From the NCBI GenBank assembly GCA_964035545.1, contig CAXIUT010000272.1, positions 1 to 64,000 of the forward strand: a DNA stretch of 64,000 nucleotides, in the 5' to 3' direction. Numbering within the stretch: position 1 is the stretch's first letter; each line of letters begins with the position of its first letter. Source of the DNA: Bugula neritina. Lineage: Eukaryota > Bryozoa > Gymnolaemata > Cheilostomatida > Bugulidae. Position numbers and translations under genes: made by a program. Below the pieces are notes generated by a model. That model made no database searches. It was not told where the DNA came from and saw only the letters and a list, made by a program, of their open reading frames with translations. Shown here one piece after another: positions 1-10,549 of this stretch.

Positions 1-69
1 CCCAACCCCAACCCCAACCCCAACCCCAACCCCAACCCCAACCCCAACCCCAACCCCAACCCCAACCCC
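1..69. repeat. Left telomere of chromosome 1, (CCCCAA)n
   Basis: Uninterrupted CCCCAA repeats from the first base to 69, followed at once by unique AT-rich sequence. C-strand at the left end is the expected orientation for a ciliate macronuclear chromosome end. The tract pairs with the TTGGGG tract at 40275-40328, so 1-40328 reads as a full chromosome. Confidence 0.97.
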
Positions 70-441
70 TATATAATAATGTTAATATTGATTTAGTATT
101 GTTTTAATAGCTTATAGAATATTTAATATGATATTCTTTCCAGAACTGTTATTACTGACAATCCGATAAACTAAATATCAAACAATAACAAAGTAATCGA
201 TGAAAGAATACATTCTCCTACTCTAAATTCAAGAATGATATCCCTATTTCATAAAAAATAGTTTTTTCAAATTGATATTAAACAAAGCTTATCCTGAAGA
301 ATTTTTCATTATTATAGCGCCCAAATACATCTTTAAAGAAAGTTCTTTACTTCCTAAGGTTTAAGTTTTAAAAAATCAATAAGTCATTGAAAAATAAAAA
401 AAACATATGAGCAAAAAGAATCATTTAAGAGTGAACTGGCT
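70..441. other. Subtelomeric spacer, no gene seen
   Basis: AT-rich sequence between the telomere and the first gene. All frames are closed by TGA within short distances and no conserved motif is visible. Confidence 0.5.
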
Positions 442-846
442 TCAGTTGGGGACTTGCTTGAAATCCTCACCGTCAGTTGAGTTTGAAAATTTAGTTTGGG
501 CCTAAATATCTTTATTATCCTGAGTCAATGTGGTGGAAGAAAGATTGAGAATGAGATTTTTGTTTTTGAATTCAAAGCTGAAGTTTTTGTTATTTGAGTT
601 CTTTTTGATGAAGAGAGTGCCCACTTTTTTGCGACTGTCATAGCACCAGACTTCTAGCTTGTCTATTTCTTCATGAGCTTCAACCAAAAAGGGAGAATCA
701 GAGGAAAGAACATCTTTTGTAGATGAGACTGATTAGATCTATTCATCATGGTAGGCGATGACATAGAAGTTGGTCTGTGAGAATCCAGTCTTGATTTTCT
801 TTAAATCTTTGATTTGTAGGAGAACCTTGTATTGGACTGTTGACAT
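442..846 (-). CDS. Small C2-domain-like protein (134 aa)
   Basis: With TAA/TAG as Gln this is one open frame of 134 residues from ATG at 846 to TGA at 442. The sequence alternates short hydrophobic strands (YKVLLQIKDL, NFYVIAYHDE, KLEVWCYDSR, GTLFIKK), as expected for an all-beta C2-type sandwich. This is a fold impression only: no calcium-binding aspartate set could be confirmed. It is the first gene from the telomere and is divergent from the next gene across a 525-bp AT-rich spacer. Function unknown. Confidence 0.6.
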
Positions 847-1371
847 TTGCTTTTTAATTAATATAACATAAGAGATGAAATCTGGTATTTACAAGTGATA
901 CCTTCAGTAACAGTAAATCATTAATTTTACATAGTTTCATGATTTTATTCCCTTATTGACCCGTTATTACTCTAATTGAGCTTCATATTATTCTCTAATA
1001 TTTGATTATTAAGGATTAATGATAAATACAAAAAGGAAATTCTTGATATCTTCTTCATCTAATATTATAAAATAATGCATTATCATTCTTATAACTTTGT
1101 TTTTAACCTTTTGTTTGACTATTGTAGGATAAATAACTAGTTTCTAACAGTTTTAATCTTTATTTCAAAAAAAAGAGGATTAAATATATCAATTAACATA
1201 AAGTAACTCATTTCTCATCCTGACGATTCTTTTAAAGAGATAATTTCAAACAAAATAGTTCATATTCTATTAGTTTTAATCATTTAAATACTTTAAAACA
1301 ATGATTTTTTATTCTAAGATTTTAATAAAATCTAACAACAGCCTATATATTTCATAACATAATATATTTAT
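847..1371. other. Divergent intergenic spacer
   Basis: AT-rich region between the starts of a minus-strand and a plus-strand gene. It must contain both promoters, but no recognisable element stands out. Confidence 0.5.
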
Positions 1372-2403
1372 ATGCTAAATACTCGATAAAAGTACTCTCT
1401 CCAACCCCAAACAGCCAGCCGTTCTTAACTCATCAATAATATCTTCAAAGTCATCAGAAAAAAAAAAGCAGACCTTGTTCGATAAATCAGACATACAGAA
1501 AACAATGAATTATCCTTCCCCAATCTTCATGACAAATTTTACCACCCTAAAGAGAAATATCATAAAGGAAATAATAGTGATAACGATGAATAATAAAAAG
1601 GATAAACATTTGCCCATACCCCTGTCAACAAATACCGTAATGCTTTCAGAAACCAATCTGTAAAATATGATAGCACTTCTCTAAAAACAAATGACAGAAC
1701 AGGAAAATAACTATTTAAAATAGAAGTAGACAGAGATGAATATCAAATGAAAAGTAATCGCATTATGTCATAAGCGACTCAATTACCTCATAAAATAATT
1801 TTTAAGACAGCATAAATTTAATCAAGTGATCTTCCCAAGAAAATATAAATTAATAATTTAAATAACTTACAAAATGCAAAAAAAATGTTCAAATAAAGTA
1901 TCATCAAAATACCAAAATCAATCAAAAATAGAAATTAAGCAAGTTTATTGTAAAATATTCGATTATTAGAATTTTTTAACCCTTTTTTCAATAGAAATAG
2001 TAGAATTATCAACGTCTGTCTGCTAAAAATAGGGCATATCATAGTTAAAAATGACTAACTACTGTATAAGTTGGGAGAATAAAGATCTTATTTTTATATT
2101 GTACTTTTGGGTAAAGTAAAGATGACAAATGGAGGTTTAAAAAAGATTTGTCAGACTGGATAGACTCTTTTATAGGAGATATTTTTCAATGGAAGAGATA
2201 AAAAAATATCTTTAGAAAGAGCTAAATGTATAGGATAAACATATTTGCTCCAGATTGGAATAGGATAATATAAACGTATGAAAGAACAAATGATAAAGCA
2301 TCGGTTTAGAATTGAAATGCAGGAGATGTAGGTTTTAGTTAAAAGAAATTTCATAGTAAAGAATTGGCTTAGAAATAAAATAAAGAAATAATACTAAAAT
2401 TGA
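1372..2403 (+). CDS. Cyclic-nucleotide-binding-like domain protein (343 aa)
   Basis: Single uninterrupted frame of 343 residues, ATG 1372 to TGA 2403, no intron needed. The N-terminal ~200 residues are polar, Lys/Asn/Gln rich and probably disordered. From about residue 210 the sequence resembles a cNMP-binding beta-roll: a hydrophobic strand, then GHIIVKNDQ, then SYFYIVLLGKVKM, the usual G-x-x-I...YIVLxGxVxV pattern. The phosphate-binding cassette (GE...RxA) is not clear, so it may not bind cAMP or cGMP. It could be a divergent regulatory subunit of protein kinase A or an unrelated beta-roll protein. Confidence 0.6.
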
Positions 2404-2986
2404 TATTGAGTTTTTTTATATTACTATTATTCTATAATATTAAAAGAAAAATAATATTCAGTAATACCATCTAAAACTATTATAAGACTTAAAATATATT
2501 CTTATTCTGTCATTCTATTGATAACTGTCATTTTGTATGTCATAATAATAAACAATGAGATCGATATTTTTTCTCATCAATATAAAAGGATGTTTTTGTG
2601 TAAAGGTAAGAGAAAAAGCAAAGATGATGTCTGCAACTTTGTATAAATTGCTTCTTAATCTTTTAATTTAGGATACTATTACTTGATTATTGTCAAAATA
2701 TTTTTAAATTTATTCAATTTTAATCCAAATTGAGAAAAAATCAACAATTTATCAATGAAAACTAAGATAAGGTCATTTTTTCTGAGTCATCTTATGTAGA
2801 AGGAGATTGATAGCTCTTTTTATATAAATAATTATAAATATTTAAATGATAATTTTGATTTTATAAATGATAAGATAATCACTTCTCAATAGAAATAAAT
2901 AAAAATAAAAATAAAATGAATTTTTATTTAATAGTTATGACTTCTTTTTCTCTATCTCAAAATAACTTCAAAAACCTCATATTCTA
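2404..2986. other. Convergent 3' spacer
   Basis: AT-rich, about 80 percent A+T, between the 3' ends of convergent genes. No coding frame or RNA gene was recognised. Confidence 0.5.
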
Positions 2987-4443
2987 TCACTTTTAAGAAT
3001 TAATCCCGAGTTGCTCCTGAAAAGGATCTGTAGATCTACTGGCTGCTAGAATATTTGTCTTTACCTGATAAGTTGTATGTTGAGGGAAATTTAGCTCTGG
3101 ATTATCTGTTTTTGTTGCATTAGTTAACAATTTGGAGATCCCAGCCACTTCCGAATACTGGAACATAACTACTATTACATTGAATTAGACATCATCCTTT
3201 TTATCTTTAACATAGCATTCTATATTTCATATTAGAAAGGCTTCCCTATTGAGATTACTAGCACAATTTTTATCAGAAACTTGATTCCATTGATATTAGG
3301 AATAACCATCAATGATATTTCCAAACTCTGTTAGAACCAAAATAAAAGTATATTCGACATTATCACATTTTCTGACTTGATTTTCTGAGGCTCTGAACAG
3401 CAACTCTAACTTTATTGGATAATTAAGAACATACATCAAGAATTTAATTTGTTGTTGTTGATATATGATCTTAATTATACAAGAATTTTAGAGTTGATTT
3501 AGACTTTAAAAAAAGGATTTTCAATCTCTATTCTTTCAACTTCGTTTGACATAGGTGGGCCTCTGAAATACTGTTTTTTTTGAAGTTTTTATTCCTTATA
3601 ATCTATTTTTTTATGACTCTATTTCTCTATTTCTGAGTTGCCATTTCAATCTTGTTCAGCTTGCCTTAGAAAAATTCTTGTTGATTCCTAAAAATATCCA
3701 TTTTCTGACCTAGCATTTTTATCTCATCTTGCACTCTTTTCATGTTCTACATTTTAGTCAATGTCTTCAAATTCTAACTATTTTATTTCCTTATCTCTTT
3801 GATTCCTTAGTGAAAGTCAGCTTTTATCTATTTTGAGATTTCTTGATGATTTTTTTCTTTAATTTGAAAAAATTGTTGAAACAGCCATTTGTTTTTGAGT
3901 TTTTAATTGTTTAGTTCACTGATTAATACCTATTTGTCTTTTTCCAAACTTATTTTTTCCTTTCTTATTTGACTTCTTTCTTTTTTCAAACTCTTTCTAG
4001 TTTCTTTAAGATCCTCCAAAAGATGGAAAAGGCTCGATGCTTTAATTGGTGACAGATTCTCTACAGGTAGGACAGTCGATAGTATCAACTCAAGGATTTT
4101 TTTTTTAAGCATGTCATTGATACAAAACTTGCAGGCAGAATGTTGACGGATGCAAATCAGCATTGGAGGTCTTTTTCGATCAAACTTTTTGTAGCAGATC
4201 TGGCACTACCACTCCTCCAACTCCTACCACTCCTACACTTTTAGAACTATTCCGTTAAACTAATATTATCTAAATCCTATTAGTTGTGATCTAAATGGTA
4301 TTTAAAAGATATTACTTCAGATGTATTTAAATTGATTATTTTTATTTTATTAAAGAGATAATATAGGATTGTCTATTTTTCAACTTGATTTCGATATTAT
4401 TTTTTTAAATATAAATTCCAGACTCTAGATATTAGGTGAAACA
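2987..4443 (-). CDS. RING-finger/coiled-coil protein, reading frame interrupted
   Basis: Minus-strand sequence reads CQIC...HSACKFC in one frame and IDCPTCRES in another, together a C3HC4 RING finger typical of E3 ubiquitin ligases. It is followed, back in the first frame, by a Lys/Glu-rich coiled coil (LFHLLEDLKETRKSLKKE) and a C-terminal segment ending at TGA 2987. At least four frame changes are needed (near 4235, 4095, 4040 and 3365) plus one in-frame TGA near 3217. Canonical 20-nt introns do not explain them all. Either several indels or unusual introns are present, or this subtelomeric gene is a decaying copy. The start at 4443 is only a guess. A better preserved RING relative lies at 63272-64000. 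Confidence 0.5.
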
Positions 4444-4446
4444 TTA

Positions 4447-4920
4447 ATGTGTAAGTATCTGACCTGCAAGGATTAGTTTTAGGCTCAGCAGGCTTTTTAG
4501 AATATTTGACCAGGACGGTTCTGGTTCTATTTCTATAAGAGTACTTCACTATCTATGATAGTCATTGATCAGATACTAAATACATTGTGTTTAGACTCTT
4601 CATGAGTAGTAGTTGCAGTTAATGATAAGTCAAATAGATAAAGAGGATAATGGGTTTATTGGTCATACTTGATTTTTATAGTTAATTGCACTTAAGAAAA
4701 TAGCTAATCGCAGTGAGAGATGTACTTATAGACCTTCAATGAGATTGATGGTTCTGATAACGGATCGATTAACAAAGAAAGAGAACTATATATTAGTATG
4801 CTAGGTTGAGTGAGATAGATCAGAAAGAGATCAGATAATTCATATGTTGATACTTATTTTGATGGGAAATTGAATTTTAGTCTTGTGATTAATATGTTGT
4901 ATCGAACTCCTCACTAGTGA
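4447..4920 (+). CDS. EF-hand calcium-binding protein (calmodulin/centrin-like), multi-exon
   Basis: Four EF-hand-like loops are spelled out on the plus strand: FDQDGSGSIS, IDKEDNGFI, IDGSDNGSINKE and a degenerate YFDGKLNF. A 21-nt GT...AG intron at 4541-4561 puts loops 1 and 2 in one frame. A possible 20-nt intron lies at 4451-4470 and others are needed further on. The exact start and the joins between loops 2, 3 and 4 could not be fixed, and one in-frame TGA remains near 4711. The order of loops and spacing of ~35 residues are typical of calmodulin-family sensors. Loop 4 lacks several calcium ligands. Stop is TGA at 4918-4920. Confidence 0.5.
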
Positions 4921-5170
4921 TATCAATAGACTGTTATTATGTTTGCTTCTTTTGATCTTTTGGAGGTAAATATATCAAAATTATGTCTATCATAATGTTT
5001 ATATTTGATTAAATACCTATATTTAAGTTGATAATTTGGATCAAATATTTTTTATTATTGATTAAGTAACTATATATCATAAGGAATTATCAAAAATAAC
5101 AATAATAAGTTGATAATAATAGTTTTCGAATCTAACATAACCAATGATAGCTACTCTAACAACCCTCACC

Positions 5171-5422
5171 ATGTCTTTCACTCGAGTGCCCATGATCAAA
5201 TTCCTAGGTCCTCGCCATCTCCTCAAACATGTTCCAACTCCCCAACCATCTAACTCCAATCAAGTCAAAATGAATCTCTCTCCCCTGACGTCAGGACCAG
5301 CAATAGCCCGTCCTTCCATCTATGTGCCTGCTCTGGAGTAGTGGCAAATCGAAACAATAAATTCAGGAGGAGCAATAGAAGGGAAGGCAGTGAAAGTGAA
5401 GTCTTTAAAGGTAAAGAAATGA
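5171..5422 (+). CDS. KGD4/MRPS36-like small mitochondrial protein (83 aa)
   Basis: A GC-richer frame encodes 83 residues from ATG 5171; an in-frame ATG at 5144 would add nine. The start RVPMIKFLGPRHLL matches the PLIKFxGxR segment of the fungal/animal KGD4 (YMR31, MRPS36) family. That family anchors the E3 component in the 2-oxoglutarate dehydrogenase complex. The end EQWQIETINSGGA resembles the family's conserved C-terminal helix ending in GG. The length is right for the family. Inference rests on these two short motifs only. It is convergent with the TBC gene downstream. Confidence 0.5.
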
Positions 5423-5486
5423 GCATTATGATCGTTAATAGATTGACAAGGTATAGTTTAGAAAACAAATTTTAAGAGTGAAACAA

Positions 5487-6755
5487 TCACTTTTTATTGA
5501 ATTTAAACTTAGATAAAAAAGTTCCTGTTTTTTATACCATCGAACTATAACTCCATCTACGGTTTTTATCTTACTCCTACCTCAACTTCTACTCCCTTTA
5601 TTCCTCTTTCTTCAGCTCTATCTGTTCATTTAGCTTAAGATACAACTTCTCAATATTGACTTTACTATATTTATCATATAATTTAGTTGCTATTTCTATT
5701 ATCTTTATCACATTAACATCTCGTAACTTTTGAATAGCTGGAAGAATATTAGCAAATTATTACTTCATTATTATCTCCTTTCGATACTTCAAAACTCCAA
5801 TACAACAACAATAGAGATAAAAGTAACGCTTATAACCTTCAAAACTAAACATCATATCCCACAACTTCATAGTCTAGTATAATCCAAATTCTTGAGCTAA
5901 CAACAAAGTCAACCACCTGAAACTATAGTATTAGGGTACTATTTTTTAATGATCAAGCCTAAGCCAAAGTTCATAATCTACAACCTTCAAATACCTGTTT
6001 AACATATGCATTCTACCTGTAATTCCATGTTCAGATGAGTCCATATCTTTGATATGCATGTCAATTAGAAAAGTCATCAAAGAAGAAAACATAAAAAATA
6101 CTTCAGATTAAGAATACTGCGTATACTTTTGAAATTCTAAGTAATACAGAGGAGCAAGTATCTAATTCATTCTATATTTCATTACTATTACCCCTGAACA
6201 TATCTAACTGTGGGATTTATTCTTCCCCAGATATAGAGAATTCTACTCAGTACGTCTGAATTCTTGGTTGGTCGATTGATATAGATTGTTGTGTGATCGA
6301 TTTGCTTTTGAAAAAAATTAAGAATTGAGTGGGTTCTACGGGTGTCCAGTTCAATTTCATTCCAGAGTTGTTAGTCGAATTTGTCTTTGATGTTGAGCAG
6401 ATCGTCTTAGTCTATGTATTTTCCCATGAATTTATCAACTAGGGATCTGTAGAGTTCAAAATTTGTTTTTTTTGTGGAAAGCCAGAGTTCAGGGTTGAGA
6501 GGCAAAGTTTCGAGCAATACTGAGAACAATAGACCTACTGGTACATTTCCAGATGTGTGATCGCAAAAGGGGAGCCTCTTCCAGATGTCCCATCTTTGAA
6601 AATTATTGAATTGTTTTTCTGGAGGGGCCTCCTATTAACAACTCCATGATATGAACTATTTCTTTTTGGACGTTATGGTCTAACAAGTTGAAATTGGGGA
6701 CCAAATCTTCCTTTAGACTATGTACTTACACTGGAGCGCTCTCGTTGAAGTTCAT
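5487..6755 (-). CDS. TBC-domain Rab GTPase-activating protein, TBC1D13-like (407 aa)
   Basis: After removal of two introns (6520-6544, 25 nt; 6172-6191, 20 nt) there is one 407-residue frame. TBC hallmarks are present in order: HIWKLLLETLPLNPELW, the arginine-finger box IELDTRRTH (IxxDxxRT), and the glutamine-finger box RYVQGMNQI. Then come the helices LWLRLDHQ, FRWLTLLLAQEFG and LWDMMFSF. Both catalytic fingers are intact, so it should speed GTP hydrolysis by a Rab in membrane traffic. The intron calls restore conserved text exactly: WK|LLLE and VQG|MNQ. The C-terminal 80 residues are charged coiled coil. The order of motifs best fits the TBC1D13 subfamily. Confidence 0.88.
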
Positions 6756-6858
6756 CAGTTATTGACTTTATTTATATCGAATACTCAGTTTTTAAATAAT
6801 TCAAAATCAAAAGAATAATATCAAAAATAACTATAATATCAGAAAAATAACAGCTCAA

Positions 6859-8160
6859 TCAATATTACTATATGATCATTTTATCCTACTCAGCGAGTTA
6901 ATCTAGTTAAAATCCTACAAGCAAAGTTGGAACTGAACAACTTTTTGTTAGCAATTGTTTGCGGTCTATTTCTCTTTTCACTTCAAGACTATCACAAATA
7001 AACTAACTCCATTTCTCAACCTAACCAATCAACTTCTCATTGAACTTTTTAAACACATCAATATCTGATTAGAAATACTGAGTCAAAACCTTTGAATACT
7101 CCTTTAACCTGTCTTGAGTCATAAACTTTAGACCCTGAATTTATCCTTCCTCATAGTACTGTTTCTTATGAGTAGCATAGCGACAGTAGTGTCGATCATA
7201 TTATGCCAATCTTAGAGCAAAAATGGTATTTTATGCATAGAGTAATATGCATTTTTTTTACATCTTTTATAAACTACGCTAATATATTTGCTTTATACTA
7301 ATTAGTTCTTCATTTTTTTATATTGCTTCATTTAAAGCTTACTCATGGAGTTATTTACTAAGTTTTTACTTTTTTAATAATCTTATAAGTTATTTGTTCG
7401 GATCTCTTTTCTTTTTTTCTTTACTTTATTTGATATCCTTTTCATACTCCTAAGTTATCTGTTTTGATTTGTAAAGACTATTAACAAGATCATTGATTCT
7501 TTCATTATTTTTTTCCTCATATTTAAGAATTATATCTTCTGCTTAGGGATATTTAGCCATTATTTCTTTTTTAGTTTATTAAAAAACAACTAAATCTTTA
7601 GACATTTTATCATGTTATGTTTTGTAAAAACTTTTTTATTTGAGGATATTAGCAAAAAATTAATTAACATGACTTTATCCTATTTCTTTTTTAAATTGTG
7701 AAAGTTTATCATCAATTGTACTTTCCCCTAACTCTTCATATTTTTTAAGTCGAGCCACCACTGAACTGAAAGAATCTTCTTTATCATGAAGATATTTCCT
7801 CAGATCAACTATTTTATTCTAAAATTCAACCATTCTTTAGTTATAAAAACGTTTATCTTAGAGCCTCATCTGCTTTTACATCAATAGCAGTGCATTTAAA
7901 CTTTGATATTCTTCATAGTAATTCTTCAATTTATCAGATAATAAGTCATTTTATCCACTTAGTCGGTCGATAGGTTCCGAGTTAGGCCCATCTTTGTTAA
8001 TTTGTTTAAGAGTTTATTTATTGAGGTGCAAATTTTAATGCAAGTCTTCAAGATAATGTTCCCGCTTGATCCGCTACCTCTCCAGAAACTCTATTTTGTT
8101 CTTCTGGGTTTCATTAGCGATGAGAATTTCTTCTACATTGCTCACATAGTTGTCCTTCAT
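6859..8160 (-). CDS. Coiled-coil protein (433 aa), unknown function
   Basis: One continuous frame, ATG 8160 to TGA 6859, with no intron. Nearly the whole protein is charged heptad-rich helix, for example EEILIANETQKNKIEFLERQ and KYEELGESTIDDKLSQFKKE. No membrane segment or signal peptide. Many Gln are encoded by TAA/TAG, as elsewhere. Long solo coiled-coil proteins of this kind are common in ciliate basal bodies, axonemes and cortex, but nothing in the sequence pins it to one. The start sits about 110 bp from the plus-strand MORN gene, so the two are divergently transcribed. Confidence 0.75.
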
Positions 8161-8272
8161 TAAAAATATTATACTCAAATCAAATATAACCTACTATTTA
8201 AATTAGAACTATCAATAAAATATAAGATTCTCAATTGAATTATTCAAGCCTAAAGACATATTCAAACAGCAA

Positions 8273-8634
8273 ATGGATATCATTGATTATCGTAACGGCA
8301 AATACCAAGGACCAATCTCTACATCCAAACTACGTTCAGGTCTAGGAATATTTATCGATGATGATCTTGCCTTCTATATCTCACATTGCAACAAAACCAA
8401 CTCAATGGACCCACCTTAGTCTACCTCACTCATGGAAAATATATGTACGGACAATGGAAACACAACTAACCTCATGGCTTAAACGTCTACCGTTCAGGAG
8501 ATACAGTCCTTCTAGCAGTATTTAAATAAGGCGAACCTACTGGACGTTGTTTACTTATTTTTTAGAAGTATAATTTTGTCTGTCTCATGGATAAAAAAGC
8601 GATGAGTGGGAGATCATAGAAAGAGGACATTTGA
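8273..8634 (+). CDS. Short MORN-repeat protein (~120 aa), one base apparently missing
   Basis: Starts MDIIDYRNGKYQGPIS and continues with MORN-type units spaced ~23 residues: FYISHW.QNQLNGPT, then KYMYGQWKHNQPHGLNVY. The frame changes at about 8379 (CATTGCAAC). Adding one base there makes a single 120-codon frame to TGA 8634; no 20-nt intron fits. MORN repeats usually act as membrane or structural scaffolds. With only about three units, this may be a truncated relative of the longer MORN gene at 23761-24656. Confidence 0.55.
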
Positions 8635-8790
8635 CCAGTCATAATGTGTTGATGTAGTATTTAGAAAGAATGGAATGAAAGTACCAGATAACTACTTTTC
8701 ACTACTAAATTTGCATGTAGTTATTCGTTCAATAATAAGTATATTAAAACATTCCTTGTAAAGAAAATTATTGTTATTTTGGTTTTGTTA

Positions 8791-10478
8791 ATGACTAGCT
8801 ATTATTTTAACTCAAATAATGGAGTTGTTTCAGTAGGATATCATAGAAATGAGACTTTATGTTAATTTGGAGGAATATTCAATGGTACAAAGGAAGGCTA
8901 GTAAGGTAATTTTGACAAAGATGGTGATAAAATAAAATATAGAGGAAAAAGACCTGAATCTAAAATTCACTCTGTTTTTCAAAATTTACATAAAAAAGGA
9001 ATGATATTCAACAACTAAGAATTTAGTCTAAAACTAAAGTTTTTGTAGGTATTAGATTTTGTTGAAAGGAAAGTTGTAAGAAATAGTTCAAAGAGATAAA
9101 AATAAAAATATTACAACTAACAGTCTTTAAGATAGTTTACAATATCATTAGTATAATTAGTAAGAGAGTATTAAATTGTACTAAAATCGATAGAAAATGT
9201 ACTCACCTCCAAAGAAAAAAATGTAAAAGAGTGGTAAATAAATATATAGACCTTATAATTTAGCAGAAACAAGAGTAATAGAGTACTATAACCTCCTAAA
9301 ATTAGATAAAAAGATGATAATAAAGAAATACTTAAAAATCATGATAAAAAATCAATTTAATAAACTTTTGTCAGTAATAATCAAATAATTTATAAGAATA
9401 AAGAGGAATTATAAGAAGAAGTATTAAGAGCAATTCACCTACATAGTCAAACCTCACAGAAAGTAGAATGATAGATAAAATATAGTGAAATAAAATATAC
9501 TTTAAAGAAGATAGAATCCTCATACGAACTTTACTTATAGATAATAAACAAATAATATTCAAGGAGTTTTGAAAAAAGGTAACAATATCAAAGAAAAACA
9601 TTTAATCGAGTAACCAAAATTAATTTCATAATTCAGTAGAAAAGCATATTTATAAAAAAATAGTCTATACAATGATAGTATCATCTAAAATCATCAAAAA
9701 TCAAGTACAAACTAAAATAATCACAAGCAAGCATCATTCAAATAAATGTCAGTAATATGTTAGTCCTTATATTCGCAAACAAAATCTCGAACATCAAAGT
9801 TCAACTTTTAAAGATCTTAAAAAATAAATAGAAGAAAAACATAAAAAGAATGCTGATCAATATTAATAAGAATAAAGAAATGTTACTCCAAAAAAAATAA
9901 AGATATAAATTAAAAGAATAAGCTGATGAAGTAAGTCCAGTAAGATAGAGATCTACTTCTACTAGAAAAGACTAGATATAAAGCAGATAGCTAAACCTTC
10001 TTATGAATAGATATAGTAAAGAAGGAAAAGAATTTTAAAGGAGTTTTAGATTTAAATAGTAACAAAGGATCAAAAAAAACCTTATTCTAGTTTTAAAATG
10101 TATCAGATGATCAACTTTTAGCAGAAAATAGAGCAAAGAAAGTAGTTTTGGATATACTCCTTTATCTATTTCTAACAAAATAAATTAAGTTCAGGTTATT
10201 AAAAAAGATATGCTTTTGAGAAAATAAGAGAAAGAGACTTATCTTCACGAAAAACATCATAAAATTCAAGAAGAATCATAAAGCATACTGAAAAAACTAA
10301 GTAAACACAAGAAAACTTGCTAAGCTAAAGTAATAACAGATTAAATATACGATAAAACGCAAGATATTCCTCCAAAATACGATAAAAACACATAATAAGC
10401 AATTTTATTGAATTTAAGCATCAAGTGAGTGTGAGTCCGAGTCTTCAGAAACGAACATACACCTATTTATTCGATTGA
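8791..10478 (+). CDS. Low-complexity Lys/Gln/Asn-rich hypothetical gene, several exons
   Basis: From ATG 8791 a frame of ~225 residues (MTSYYFNSNNGVVSVGYHRN...) stays open to about 9473. Three or four further long open stretches follow in other frames up to TGA 10478, including one reading YVSPYIRKQNLEHQSSTFKD. All are rich in K, Q, N, S and R and have similar composition, so they are probably one gene interrupted by short introns or indels. No domain is recognisable. In AT-rich DNA with one stop codon such frames can also arise by chance, so the limits are uncertain. Confidence 0.35.
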
Positions 10479-10549
10479 CTGCAAATTTGATGTTTATGTA
10501 GAGTTTATCAAATATAACACTTAACAAAATAAAGCAACTCAAAGACAGT

